A DNA stretch of 64,000 bases from Metabacillus arenae (GCF_014773385.1 NZ_JACXAI010000004.1:62001-126000); one strand, 5' to 3'. Shown: positions 39,223-48,196, numbered from the stretch's first letter. Notes: generated by a model from the letters alone, not told the origin. Translations and numbers: made by a program.

Positions 39223-40233
39223 ATGAAGGTTTCAGTGACCGCAAATTACTTCGATTTATCCGATAAAGACTTAAAGCAAATGAGCCAATTAGGAGTTGAT
39301 TGCGTAGATTTTGGTAATGGATCCTCCTTTCCTGGAGTAAAGGAACAAGGGTATCCAGACCTTGACGCTTTGCTGAAGCAGAAAAGAAGGATTCGCTCAT
39401 GGGGCCTGGATATTAATCGTGTAACGTTACCGAATATTACTACTAACTTTATGAATGATGGTATTGGTAGTGAGGTAGAAATTGAAAACGCTGTCAACGC
39501 AATCAAGGTCTTTGGGGAAGCTGGGATTAAGATTGTTAGACAAAGATTCGCAGGGGACGTGTTTCCGGGATTAACAACAACATATCAAGCGTATCAACGC
39601 GGGGGAGTTATTTCAAGAGGTGAAAGTTTAGGGTTTACGAAAGAAAAGGCCATTACTCCTACTCTAGATGAGAGTTTGAAGTGGAGAGAGAAATTTAAGG
39701 AAGTATACAGGCAGTTAGTGCAAACAGCAGAAGATTACGAAGTTAAAATCGGTATGCATCCTTCAGATACTCCAAATCCAGATACTCCTTTTGGGGGACT
39801 TGGTTATCATCGAATTATTGATGAATTTCCAAATAAAAATGTAGGTTATATTTATTGCGTTGGAACAAGAGCGGAGGAAGGTGGAAGTTCACTAGTTTTA
39901 GATGAGATTAATCATTACGGGCGGAAAGGCAGATTATTTCTAATTCATTTTAGAAATGTTAGAGGAAGCCTTGCAACAACAAAAGCTTTTGAAGAAGCTT
40001 TATTGGATGATGGTGATTTGAATATGTTCAAGATACTTTTAGAGCTTAAGAAGGTCGGATATGATGGCTGTATTAACCCTGATCATGTGCCGATTATGGA
40101 AGGAGATTTACCTGATACAGATGTAAATTGGTCTAACTCTAATATTGGATGGAGCTCGTCAAGTATTGGATTTGCTTACTCAGTGGGGTATATAAAAGCA
40201 ATGCTTACAGCTTTACATGAATTTTCAGGATAA
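39223..40233 (+). CDS. UxuA-like (mannonate dehydratase family) TIM-barrel enzyme
   Basis: 336 residues. It shares with mannonate dehydratase the strand KIGMHPSDTPNPDTPFGGL (UxuA: ..HPDDPP..), YIYCVGTRAEEGG (metal-ligand cysteine), LFLIHFRNVRGS and INPDHVP (UxuA: RPDH), so the divalent-metal and catalytic residues appear to be kept. It is shorter than and differs from classical UxuA, e.g. in VP instead of GR after PDH. No enolase-type glucarate dehydratase is present in the block, so this is the candidate sugar-acid dehydratase that would feed kdgD (inference). The ATG follows AGAAGGTGATC; a TTG one codon earlier is possible. Confidence 0.72.
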   Translation: MKVSVTANYFDLSDKDLKQMSQLGVDCVDFGNGSSFPGVKEQGYPDLDALLKQKRRIRSWGLDINRVTLPNITTNFMNDGIGSEVEIENAVNAIKVFGEAGIKIVRQRFAGDVFPGLTTTYQAYQRGGVISRGESLGFTKEKAITPTLDESLKWREKFKEVYRQLVQTAEDYEVKIGMHPSDTPNPDTPFGGLGYHRIIDEFPNKNVGYIYCVGTRAEEGGSSLVLDEINHYGRKGRLFLIHFRNVRGSLATTKAFEEALLDDGDLNMFKILLELKKVGYDGCINPDHVPIMEGDLPDTDVNWSNSNIGWSSSSIGFAYSVGYIKAMLTALHEFSG

Positions 40234-40311
40234 AAATGAACTGGATGATTAAAAGATGATAGAAGGTGTTGGAAAGTTTACTTGTTTTCAAAAATACAAG
40301 GGGGATTGTAA

Positions 40312-41310
40312 ATGAAAAAACTGATTTCGATCATATTCATGGCAGTATTAGTTTTTGGTGTTATGGATGGATGTTCAAGCACACAAGAAGCTAATTCGAA
40401 TTCTTCATCAGACAAAAAAGCTAATTTCCCAACTAAACCAATAAGTATTATTGTTGCTTATGATGCAGGCGGAGGAACTGATACAACAGCGAGAACACTT
40501 CAACCCTTCCTAGAAGATGAGTTAGGTGTTCCAGTAAATATTATGAATAAACCAGGTGGAAGCGGCTGGGTTGGGTGGACTGAAATTGCCAATTCAAAGC
40601 CTGATGGATACACCATCGGATTTCTTAACTCTCCTAATCTTGCAAGTGGTTTAGTAAATCCAACAATGGAAAAACAAATTGATCTAGACAAATTTGAATA
40701 TATAGGAAATCACGTAACAGATCCAGGTGTTGTTGCGATTCGAGTAGACGATGAACGATTTTCAAATTTTAAAGAATTAGTAGAATATGCAAAGAAAAAC
40801 GAAGTAACGACAACAGCAACAGGGGTAGCTGGGGATGACCATTTAGTTACATTAAAATTAAACGAAGCACTTGGAACAAAATTTAGAGATATCCAATTTG
40901 ATGGTACGGCTAAGTCCAGAGCAGCATTCTTAGGCGGACATGTTGATGTATTAATTTCTAGTGTCGGTGAAGCTTACCCAATGCATCAAGAAAAGCAATT
41001 GAAAGCAGTAGCAGTGACAGCAGAGGAAAAATCACCTTTCTTGCCTGATGTTCCTACAGTTGCAGAAGCAGGATTTGACCCAGTTATCTCTCAATCAACA
41101 AGAGGGTTAGTTGCACCGGTTGGAGTGGACCAAGAAAAAATAGATATTCTCCAAAAAGCCTTAAAAAATGCCGCACAAACTGCTGAACATGAGGAGAAAA
41201 TGAAAGAGCTTGGAACTCAAGCACATTATGTTAATGGAGAAGAGTATAGGAAGTTATTAGAACAAGATAAAAAAGATATTGAGGGATTAAAAGAATTACT
41301 TGGTTGGTAA
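40312..41310 (+). CDS. tctC: TctC-type solute-binding lipoprotein
   Basis: 332-residue extracytoplasmic binding protein of the tripartite tricarboxylate transporter (Bug) family. A lipoprotein signal (basic MKK, hydrophobic core, then DGCSS with the lipidated Cys at about residue 21) is followed by FPTKPISIIVAYDAGGGTDT, the Bug family start, and later GTAKSRAAFLGGHVDVL and LPDVPTVAEAGFD. Captures a carboxylate outside the membrane; in this block a sugar acid is likely. A strong ribosome site AAGGGGGATTGTA precedes the ATG. Confidence 0.9.
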   Translation: MKKLISIIFMAVLVFGVMDGCSSTQEANSNSSSDKKANFPTKPISIIVAYDAGGGTDTTARTLQPFLEDELGVPVNIMNKPGGSGWVGWTEIANSKPDGYTIGFLNSPNLASGLVNPTMEKQIDLDKFEYIGNHVTDPGVVAIRVDDERFSNFKELVEYAKKNEVTTTATGVAGDDHLVTLKLNEALGTKFRDIQFDGTAKSRAAFLGGHVDVLISSVGEAYPMHQEKQLKAVAVTAEEKSPFLPDVPTVAEAGFDPVISQSTRGLVAPVGVDQEKIDILQKALKNAAQTAEHEEKMKELGTQAHYVNGEEYRKLLEQDKKDIEGLKELLGW

Positions 41311-41318
41311 AAGATTGA

Positions 41319-41355
41319 ATACCCGGTTCTTTTACCGAATGAGTCGGGTATTTTT
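41319..41355 (+). terminator. Intra-operon terminator/attenuator between tctC and tctB
   Basis: ATACCCG / CGGGTAT with a 19-base loop, followed by TTTTTAT. Placed directly after tctC, it would reduce transcription into the membrane genes and give an excess of binding protein. Confidence 0.7.
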
Positions 41356-41408
41356 ATAAAATCATTCAGTTTCATGAATAAGTAATCTTGAAGAAAGGAG
41401 TTATACTA

Positions 41409-41861
41409 ATGAGAAATTATGGTGTATGGGTAGGAATCTTTATCTTACTATTTTCCATCTTTATGGTTAACTCTTCTCTAAAGTATGAATACTATGGCCA
41501 GTACGGACCAGGTCCAGGATTTTTCCCATTGTGGTTAAGCGGATTACTTGGTGTCTTTTCTATCTTGTTTATTCTCGATTCTTTAAGAAAGAATAATAGA
41601 ATTACATTTTCAGACGTTTTTCCAAAAGGAAAAATTTTGTTAAGTGTATTAAAAGTTGTCTTTTCTATTTTATTATTTATCCTCATTTCTCCTTTTTTAG
41701 GATATATAATTTCCAGTATTTTAATTATGCTTATCCTTCTGATACCTGATTTCAAGTGGATTACCTCAATTTCTACAGCAGTTTCAGTAACTATTGTATT
41801 GTTTGTTGTTTTCAATATTATATTGGATATTCCATTACCAGCTAATATTTGGGGATGGTAA
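41409..41861 (+). CDS. tctB: TctB-type small membrane subunit (DUF1468)
   Basis: 150-residue protein with four hydrophobic segments and the conserved early YGPGPGFFPLWLSGLLG stretch typical of TctB. The ATG at 41409 is preferred over an in-frame upstream TTG because GAAAGGAGTTATACTA lies just before it. Forms the small membrane subunit with TctA, which starts 11 bases downstream. Confidence 0.9.
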   Translation: MRNYGVWVGIFILLFSIFMVNSSLKYEYYGQYGPGPGFFPLWLSGLLGVFSILFILDSLRKNNRITFSDVFPKGKILLSVLKVVFSILLFILISPFLGYIISSILIMLILLIPDFKWITSISTAVSVTIVLFVVFNIILDIPLPANIWGW

Positions 41862-41872
41862 AGGAGGATATT

Positions 41873-43378
41873 ATGGATACAATTCAGTTGTTAATATCGG
41901 GTTTTGAGACCGCTTTATCTTGGCAAAATATATTGTTTTGTTTAATAGGTGTTTCAGTTGGCATGCTTGTAGGTATATTACCTGGATTGGGACCTAGTGC
42001 AGGTACAGCTTTACTGATCCCAATGACTTTTGCAATGGATCCGATTTCAGCAATTATCATGTTGTCAGGAATTTTTTATGGTTCAATGTATGGTGGAACC
42101 ATTACAACTGTTCTTGTTAACGTTCCCGGGGAAGCAGCTTCTGTTATAACAAGTCTCGACGGTTATCCGATGGCTAAAAAAGGACGAGCTGGTGTAGCAC
42201 TCGGGATTTCAGCAATTGGATCGTTCGTTGGCGGGGTTGTTGCTATTATAGGTGTAGCATTTATAGCACCGCATCTTGTGAAATTTGCCCTTTCTTTTGG
42301 ACCGCCAGAATATTTTGCGTTAATCCTATTTGGTATGACCATGGTAGTGGGACTTGCGGGTAAATCGATTATTCGCGGCATCATAGCCGTTTTGATTGGT
42401 TTAGTTTTAGCGATGTTTGGCATTGCGCCAAGCACTGGTGATATGAGATTTACCTTTGGAACGCCATTTCTGATTGATGGATTTGATTTCGTAACAATCG
42501 CAATGGGTCTTTTTGGTCTATCCGAAATCTTATTAGGTCTTGAACAACAGATGAAAAAGCCTGAAAAGCCTCCTTTAGTTAAAGGGTTACTGCCAAGCAG
42601 AGAAGAAGTCCGTCCTTCTATCATGGCAATAGGGAGAGGAACTGTTCTGGGATTTTTCTTAGGGCTGATTCCTGGTATAAGCTCGGTTGTTCCGGCTTTG
42701 TTATCCTATTCAATGGAGAAAAGGTTAGCGAAGAATCCATCTCGTTTTGGTAAAGGAGCTATTGAGGGCGTTGCAGGTCCTGAAACAGCAAATAACTCAT
42801 TTACAGCTGGTGCGTTAATCCCTTTATTTTTATTAGGAATTCCTAGTTCAGCTACAATGGCAGTATTACTAGGAGCTTTTGTTTTACATGGCTTACAACC
42901 AGGCCCAACGTTATTTGTTAACCATTCTGATTTTGTTTGGGCTGTTATAGCTAGTATGTTTATTGGGAATCTGCTTCTATTATTCATGAATTTGCCAATG
43001 GCTAAATTCTGGGCAAAAATAGCAGGGGTCCCATTTAAAATGCTTTTCCCTATCATCATCGCAGTTTCGATTGTTGGAACTTATTCGATCAGTAATAGTC
43101 TTTGGGATGTTGGCGGCCTGCTCATCTTTGGTTTATTAGGCTATTTTTTAAAAAAGGCAGAGATTCCCGTTGCCCCAATTGCGCTTGTTTTTATATTAGG
43201 AAAAATGATGGAAGAATCATTGCTTCAAACATTGGAATTGTATAAAGGCAATTTTTTAGAAATATTCACACGTCCTATATCTGGAGCCCTGATGATCTTT
43301 TCAATTCTAGCAATTGCTCTTAGCATTTTTGCAGGATTAAAAGATAAAAAGAATCATTTTGAGGATGTTGAGGCATGA
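41873..43378 (+). CDS. tctA: TctA-type large permease subunit
   Basis: 501-residue permease with about 11-12 membrane segments. Family marks: LVGILPGLGPSAGTALLIPMT (split over about 29-50), FYGSMYGGTITTVLVNVPGE, and the second-half repeat FFLGLIPGISSVVPALLSY with EGVAGPETANNSFTAGALIP. The ATG follows AAAGGAGGATATT; an in-frame TTG 24 bases up lies in the tctB end. Completes the TctABC importer; last gene of the block before the second ytxH repeat. Confidence 0.93.
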   Translation: MDTIQLLISGFETALSWQNILFCLIGVSVGMLVGILPGLGPSAGTALLIPMTFAMDPISAIIMLSGIFYGSMYGGTITTVLVNVPGEAASVITSLDGYPMAKKGRAGVALGISAIGSFVGGVVAIIGVAFIAPHLVKFALSFGPPEYFALILFGMTMVVGLAGKSIIRGIIAVLIGLVLAMFGIAPSTGDMRFTFGTPFLIDGFDFVTIAMGLFGLSEILLGLEQQMKKPEKPPLVKGLLPSREEVRPSIMAIGRGTVLGFFLGLIPGISSVVPALLSYSMEKRLAKNPSRFGKGAIEGVAGPETANNSFTAGALIPLFLLGIPSSATMAVLLGAFVLHGLQPGPTLFVNHSDFVWAVIASMFIGNLLLLFMNLPMAKFWAKIAGVPFKMLFPIIIAVSIVGTYSISNSLWDVGGLLIFGLLGYFLKKAEIPVAPIALVFILGKMMEESLLQTLELYKGNFLEIFTRPISGALMIFSILAIALSIFAGLKDKKNHFEDVEA

Positions 43379-43410
43379 TTAGTAAAGTGAAGTTAATCCA
43401 ATTGTACGTT

Positions 43411-43530
43411 GCAAAATAAGTGGAAGATAACCAGGAAGAGATTAGTTCAAAAATAAAAGAGGCTGGTTCAGAGCTCTCAGAATCGGTCGAAGTCCCAGAG
43501 CAGAATGAAAACAATCAATATAAAGTATAG
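43411..43530 (+). pseudogene. 3' remnant of a ytxH-like gene
   Basis: Reads VEDNQEEISSKIKEAGS, then ELSESVEVPEQNENNQYKV and stop, aligning codon for codon with the end of the YtxH-like gene at 35232 (ELSESVEVPEQNENNQNKV). An in-frame TAA at the fourth codon and the absence of the first two thirds show it is non-functional. Confidence 0.85.
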
Positions 43531-43539
43531 ATGAACCTA

Positions 43540-43573
43540 AAAAACTTGCAGAGGCTATTACTGCAAGTTTTTT
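43540..43573 (+). terminator. Rho-independent terminator after the TctA/ytxH remnant
   Basis: AAAACTTGCAG / CTGCAAGTTTT with a 9-base loop and T-run. It now serves as the end of the sugar-acid block. Confidence 0.85.
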
Positions 43574-43682
43574 AAATGATTTCAAATAATAAATTTGGAT
43601 GAATAAAGCTTTAGCGTTTATACACTGCCACTTGAGAAAAGGATACAGTCTTACTATTAAGATGGGCTAGCGAAATCCACAT

Positions 43683-46082
43683 TCATTCAGGGGAAAGAAT
43701 CAATACTTCTTCACCTTTAGTTTTCTTTAGATCTGTCACATGATAATTTCCTTCAATCCAATCATTCAACTGGTCATCATACCAGCGGCTCTTAAAGTGG
43801 CCGGCTTGTCCTGGACCAACGATGTGGTGGCCTTTTGTCATTTCTCTTGTATCAATAACGAAGCGCCACGATGCCCCGTGGTCAACTGTACCATCTTGAG
43901 AATAGCCTGCAGCCTGGACGGTTATTTGGCTTCCGCCTATTGGAGCAGGTTCTTTCGAATTAAAAATCCAATTTAAAAATGGAGAGGAAGAAGATAATGG
44001 ATGAGCAAATATGAGCCTGTGATAGTCTCCCCATTTCCAACTTTCTGGATTTTGGCCATACTCGTCTGTTAAGCGATTGACCACTTTTTGTAAAGACTTT
44101 TGTAGAACGTGATCCAAGCTGCCTTTTTCCGAGATCCATTTGGATTCTTCGCCTGCTAAAGCTTTCCTCAATAAGTCATCGACAATACTTTGTTTTCCTT
44201 CAAATAAACTATTTATTTTTTTGGGTATTTGATCAGAAAAAAGGGTGTTGGGAATTTCCTTCATAAGCAAATGGAAAATTAACGGTGCTGCCAAATCCTT
44301 GTCATCTTCATAATTCCATTTTATTAATAAGCTGACAGCTTTTTGTTCGGTTTTTGTCAGCTCTAAATTATTGAATCGCTTTAGAAAAGCAGGGAGAAAT
44401 TCACGTGCATAAAGATTTTTTTGATCCATTTGCAAATTTTTCATATCATTTAACGAAAGCCTCCCTTCGCCTTCCAGTACTTCTTTAATTCTCATATATC
44501 GGTATGGCTGGGCCCACTGATGGCTGATATGATAAGGGTATTGACCGTCTACGACCTTATTGTTTGCTGTAGCAATAAACCCTGCTTGCGGATTGATCTG
44601 GCTCGGAAGTTCACTGTATGGAATAAATCCCTCCCATCCGTATTCATCTGACCAGCCTGGTACAGGGATCAGGCCGTCTCCTTTTTTTCTTATTGGGATT
44701 TTACCGTTTGCTTTAAAGGCAATTGTTCCATCTTCTGAGGCAAAAACAAAATTTTGCGTTGGAACATGGAAGTCTTTTAAAGCTTCCTCAAATTCATTCC
44801 AATTAGTTGCTTTATTCATTTCTAAAATAGCTTGAAACTCTAATGACGGAAGGAGAGCTGTCCATTGCATGGATAAAGCGGTCTCCTCCTTTTGATCATG
44901 GGCAAACTCAGAGATAATGGGACCATGTCTTGTTTCTAACACCTTATAATCTAAATAGTCTTCATCTTTCACTTTTATTGGTTCATCATGGACGAGAGCA
45001 GGCTCCCATTTTCCGTTATACAAAAATTCATGTGGATTATCAGGGTTTCTTTTTTCAATATAGAGGTCTTGAACATCGGGTCCAGTATTTGTAACACCCC
45101 ATGCAATGTGTTCATTGTGTCCGAGGATAATTCCCGGAACTCCTGCAAAGATTACACCGCTAACATTCTGTTCAGATGTCTGCAGGTGCATTTGATACCA
45201 AATTGCCGGCGTTCCAAGCGAAAGATGAGGATCATCTGCAAGTAACGGCTTTCCTGTTTCGCTTTTATTACCGCTGACTGCCCAATTGTTACTGCCATTA
45301 AATTCAGGGGGGATAATCGCTGTTGCAAAGTCTTTTTCAATATCCAGTGCTGTATTTTCATATGCAGGAAGGATGGTGGATGCATCTTTTGGGTAGGAAG
45401 GAAATAAGTCGAGTGCTTTATCTTTTGGAAATTGTTCTAGAGCCCAATACCTGAATGCTTGTCCCTGCCAATGACCGCCTAAATCAAATGCCATATATTT
45501 TCCAATTGTTAAGGAATCAATAGGTGTCCATACTTCAGGTTCATAGCCTAGAAGAGAAAATTCAAGAGGAAGTTTGCCTTTTTCTTTCGCTTCTGATATA
45601 AAAGCATTCACTCCATCCGAGAACCATTCTAAAACTTGCTTTGATTCCTCATTATATTCTGTATATGAGGCCGCAGCCGTCCTTCTTAAACCTAAAGTTC
45701 GGAAAAATTTATCATTGTCAATTGTTGCCCTGCCGACCACTTCACTTAGTGTACCTGAGGCTTGCCTCCTGCTTAAATCCATTTGAAACAGACGATCTTG
45801 GGCTTGAATAAAGCCCTGGGCTATATACAAATCTCGGTCCGATTTTGCAGTGATGTGAGGAACACCATTCTGATCCCGTAATACTTTAACGGGATTTTCA
45901 AGTTCTGGAAGATTTGCTTCTCCTGAAAGCTGAGGAAGGCCTTTGTTTATGTAGGCGTTTACAAACGCTGATAAACAAACAATTAATAGGAGCATGCTTC
46001 CAACAGTCAACCAAAGCCTTTTTTTCCTGCGAAGTTTGCTACCCTTTTGCTCAATTTTTGTTTCCAATCCTATCACTTCCAA
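43683..46082 (-). CDS. Penicillin acylase-family Ntn hydrolase
   Basis: 799-residue membrane-anchored member of the penicillin amidase/AHL acylase family. It has a basic N-terminus with one membrane segment (about residues 25-45), then the alpha-domain start VKVLRDQNGVPHITAKSDRD. The autocatalytic cleavage site is in FNGSNNWAVSG, where the Ser after Gly becomes the N-terminal nucleophile. Downstream are DDPHLSLGTPAIWYQMHL, GVPGIILGHNEHIAWGVTN and the C-terminal HIVGPGQAGHFKS. All expected catalytic positions are visible. The substrate (beta-lactam side chain, acyl-homoserine lactone or other amide) cannot be told. The gene stands alone. Confidence 0.9.
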   Translation of the reverse strand: MEVIGLETKIEQKGSKLRRKKRLWLTVGSMLLLIVCLSAFVNAYINKGLPQLSGEANLPELENPVKVLRDQNGVPHITAKSDRDLYIAQGFIQAQDRLFQMDLSRRQASGTLSEVVGRATIDNDKFFRTLGLRRTAAASYTEYNEESKQVLEWFSDGVNAFISEAKEKGKLPLEFSLLGYEPEVWTPIDSLTIGKYMAFDLGGHWQGQAFRYWALEQFPKDKALDLFPSYPKDASTILPAYENTALDIEKDFATAIIPPEFNGSNNWAVSGNKSETGKPLLADDPHLSLGTPAIWYQMHLQTSEQNVSGVIFAGVPGIILGHNEHIAWGVTNTGPDVQDLYIEKRNPDNPHEFLYNGKWEPALVHDEPIKVKDEDYLDYKVLETRHGPIISEFAHDQKEETALSMQWTALLPSLEFQAILEMNKATNWNEFEEALKDFHVPTQNFVFASEDGTIAFKANGKIPIRKKGDGLIPVPGWSDEYGWEGFIPYSELPSQINPQAGFIATANNKVVDGQYPYHISHQWAQPYRYMRIKEVLEGEGRLSLNDMKNLQMDQKNLYAREFLPAFLKRFNNLELTKTEQKAVSLLIKWNYEDDKDLAAPLIFHLLMKEIPNTLFSDQIPKKINSLFEGKQSIVDDLLRKALAGEESKWISEKGSLDHVLQKSLQKVVNRLTDEYGQNPESWKWGDYHRLIFAHPLSSSSPFLNWIFNSKEPAPIGGSQITVQAAGYSQDGTVDHGASWRFVIDTREMTKGHHIVGPGQAGHFKSRWYDDQLNDWIEGNYHVTDLKKTKGEEVLILSPE

Positions 46083-46152
46083 TCCAAAAATATTATGTAA
46101 GGATAGGAATTAGACTAAAAGTTGAAAAAACCTTTTTGAAACTAAACAAAAA

Positions 46153-46175
46153 ATCCTGCGACCATGCCGCAGGAT
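46153..46175 (-). terminator. Rho-independent terminator of ohr
   Basis: On the minus strand ATCCTGCG / CGCAGGAT with a 7-base loop, followed by a TTTTTTG run; sits 7-30 bases past the ohr stop. Confidence 0.85.
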
Positions 46176-46181
46176 CAGAAA

Positions 46182-46607
46182 TTATATTAATTCAGTTTTT
46201 AATTGAACATCTATATTTCCTCTAGTTGCTTTGGAATAAGGGCAGAATCCATGAGCTTTTTCAACCAGCTCCTCGGCTTCTTGCTTTGATACTCCGTTTA
46301 CTCCTACATTCAACCCAACCGCTAAACCGAAGCCTCCGTCTGTATCTTTGCCAATTGACACTTCTGCTGTTACGCGTGACTCTATTTTTTTCTTGTCCTT
46401 GCTTGCTACTAAATTTAATGCTCCGTCAAAACAAGCGGCATATCCCGCAGCAAAAAGCTGTTCAGGATTTGTTGCACCATCTTCTTCCTTTCCTCCAAGC
46501 GATTTTGGTGTAGACAATGTAAGATCTAAAGTTCCATCACTTGAGGATACTTTTCCGTCACGACCGCCTTCTGCTGTTGCTTTTGCAGTATATAGAGCTT
46601 TTTCCAT
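46182..46607 (-). CDS. ohr: Organic hydroperoxide resistance protein
   Basis: 141-residue thiol peroxidase of the OsmC/Ohr family, cytoplasmic, reducing organic hydroperoxides. Both redox cysteines are present: GYAACFDGAL (about residue 58) and HGFCPYSKATRGN (about residue 122). The N-terminus LYTAKATAEGGRDGKV and TNPEQLFAAGYAACF mark the Ohr branch rather than OsmC. The ATG follows TAAAGGAGAGGTTATCG. No ohrR regulator is adjacent and I found no clear OhrR palindrome. Confidence 0.95.
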   Translation of the reverse strand: MEKALYTAKATAEGGRDGKVSSSDGTLDLTLSTPKSLGGKEEDGATNPEQLFAAGYAACFDGALNLVASKDKKKIESRVTAEVSIGKDTDGGFGLAVGLNVGVNGVSKQEAEELVEKAHGFCPYSKATRGNIDVQLKTELI

Positions 46608-46806
46608 CGATAACCTCTCCTTTAATAAAAATGTTTAAAATTATTTTTTGCATTATTAAACGAATAGCCACAATAGCATGAATAGGATATACTAAGTGAT
46701 AATGTTTATTTGTAAATGAAAGCTTACATAGTGTTCCCAACATAGGGTTTATTTAAATTTTACGGATTAATTTTAACTTTATCGTCCCCTTTTGAGAGAA
46801 ATAAAT

Positions 46807-46923
46807 GTGGCGAGCCCCCCAGTAATTAGTGGTTTTAGTGTAGTGGAAGATTTAGTTCCGAATTTTTTATCGTCAATGGTAAAAAGAATGGAGCAAATGA
46901 ACCATGACGGTCAACCATTTTAA
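46807..46923 (+). other. Short ORF, possible gene remnant
   Basis: 38-codon frame from a GTG, reading SGFSVVEDLVPNFLSSMVKR then MEQMNHDGQPF and stop. Composition looks protein-like (amphipathic helix, natural C-terminus), but no ribosome site precedes the GTG and the family is not recognised. Could be a small conserved gene or the end of a lost one. The rest of the 46.6-47.0 kb gap shows nothing. Confidence 0.25.
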
Positions 46924-47043
46924 AAATAGGAACGGAAATCTTCCAAGAAAAATATTGCTTATACTATTTCATAACCTATTTAAAAAAAGATTAAACTATA
47001 AATGCTAAATTTGAAGTAGTTTTTTGAGAAAAAGGAGAAAGCT

Positions 47044-48177
47044 ATGACTGATATGATAAATGAAATGAAACCCTTCTTAGCAGCTGCATGGAAAAAAGCA
47101 GGCTTCGAAGCACAAACAGAGGTTCAGCAGAAAGTCCTCCCTTTCATATTAGAAGGAAAGGATGTCATTGCTGAAGCACCAACCGGTACGGGAAAAACAC
47201 TTGCCTATGTGATTCCGGTTTTAAATCAGATTAATTTTGATTTAAAAGGAATACAAGCTGTTATTTTGGCATCCTCTCATGAGCTTGTCATGCAAATTCA
47301 TCGGCTTATTCAGGAATGGTCTCTAGAAAGCGATATAACTTCGGCAGCATTTATCGGAGGAGCAAATGTAAAAAGACAAATTGATAAACTCAAAAAACAC
47401 CCCCAAATTGTAATTGGAACTCCTGGGAGAATACTTGAATTAATCAAACAGAAAAAAATGAAAATGCATCAAGTGAAAACGATCGTCTTAGATGAAGGAG
47501 ACCAGCTTTTAGTACCTGAGCATATTAAAACAATCGAAGCGATCATTAAATCAACATTGAATGATAGACAGTTATTATTCTTCTCTGCTACTTTGCCAAA
47601 ACAAGCCGAGGCTACGGTTAAATCTTTTATGAAGCAACCCGAACTCGTTACAGTCACTGAAAGAGAAACCGGTGCAAAAGTAGAGCATGTTTATGTAATT
47701 AGTGATATAAGGGATAAAGCAGACGCATTAGCAAAAATCAGCCGATTACCTCAAATAAAAGCAATGGCTTTTATAAATGATATAAGCCAGTTAAAACTAT
47801 TAGCTCAAAAACTTGAATATAACGGAGCTAAAGTTGCTGAGCTCCATAGTGATTTGAACAAGGATAAACGGAAAAATGATATGAAAAAATTTCGAACCGG
47901 TGAGCTTCCTCTTCTCCTTGCAACAGATGTGGCAGCACGAGGTCTTGATATACAAGGGATTACACATGTCGTTCATATTGACTTTTCCGAAGATCCGAAA
48001 CAATATATCCATCGCTCAGGCCGAACGGGCAGACTAGGTTCAACAGAAGGAACTGTCTTATCTATTGTCACACCCAGGGAAGAGAGAAAATTAAAACAGT
48101 TATGCAGGGAATTAAACATTAATTTAAAGAAAAAAGTTTTATATAAAGGTGAATTAATGGAAGGAAATAGAAAATAA
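47044..48177 (+). CDS. yfmL: DEAD-box-type RNA helicase (YfmL-like)
   Basis: 377 residues, a minimal two-domain helicase without extensions. Q-motif region FEAQTEVQQKVLPFILEGKD, motif I APTGTGKTLAY, GG, TPGRILELI (Ib), motif II VLDEGDQ, motif III FFSATLP, motif V LLATDVAARGLDIQGI and motif VI YIHRSGRTGRLG are in order. Motif II is DEGD rather than DEAD. Length and motifs resemble B. subtilis YfmL, linked to ribosome assembly and cold growth. The ATG follows AAAAGGAGAAAGCT. Monocistronic with its own terminator. Confidence 0.88.
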   Translation: MTDMINEMKPFLAAAWKKAGFEAQTEVQQKVLPFILEGKDVIAEAPTGTGKTLAYVIPVLNQINFDLKGIQAVILASSHELVMQIHRLIQEWSLESDITSAAFIGGANVKRQIDKLKKHPQIVIGTPGRILELIKQKKMKMHQVKTIVLDEGDQLLVPEHIKTIEAIIKSTLNDRQLLFFSATLPKQAEATVKSFMKQPELVTVTERETGAKVEHVYVISDIRDKADALAKISRLPQIKAMAFINDISQLKLLAQKLEYNGAKVAELHSDLNKDKRKNDMKKFRTGELPLLLATDVAARGLDIQGITHVVHIDFSEDPKQYIHRSGRTGRLGSTEGTVLSIVTPREERKLKQLCRELNINLKKKVLYKGELMEGNRK

Positions 48178-48196
48178 TATAAACGGGACTAAAGAG

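Larger units (their letters stand above)
43411..43573. repeat. Direct repeat copy 2: ytxH 3' end plus terminator
   Basis: Second copy of the element at 35562-35726, same orientation, about 7.8 kb apart. The near-identical part begins at GCTGGTTCAGAG and runs through the stop; the terminator stem is kept but loop bases differ. Confidence 0.85.
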
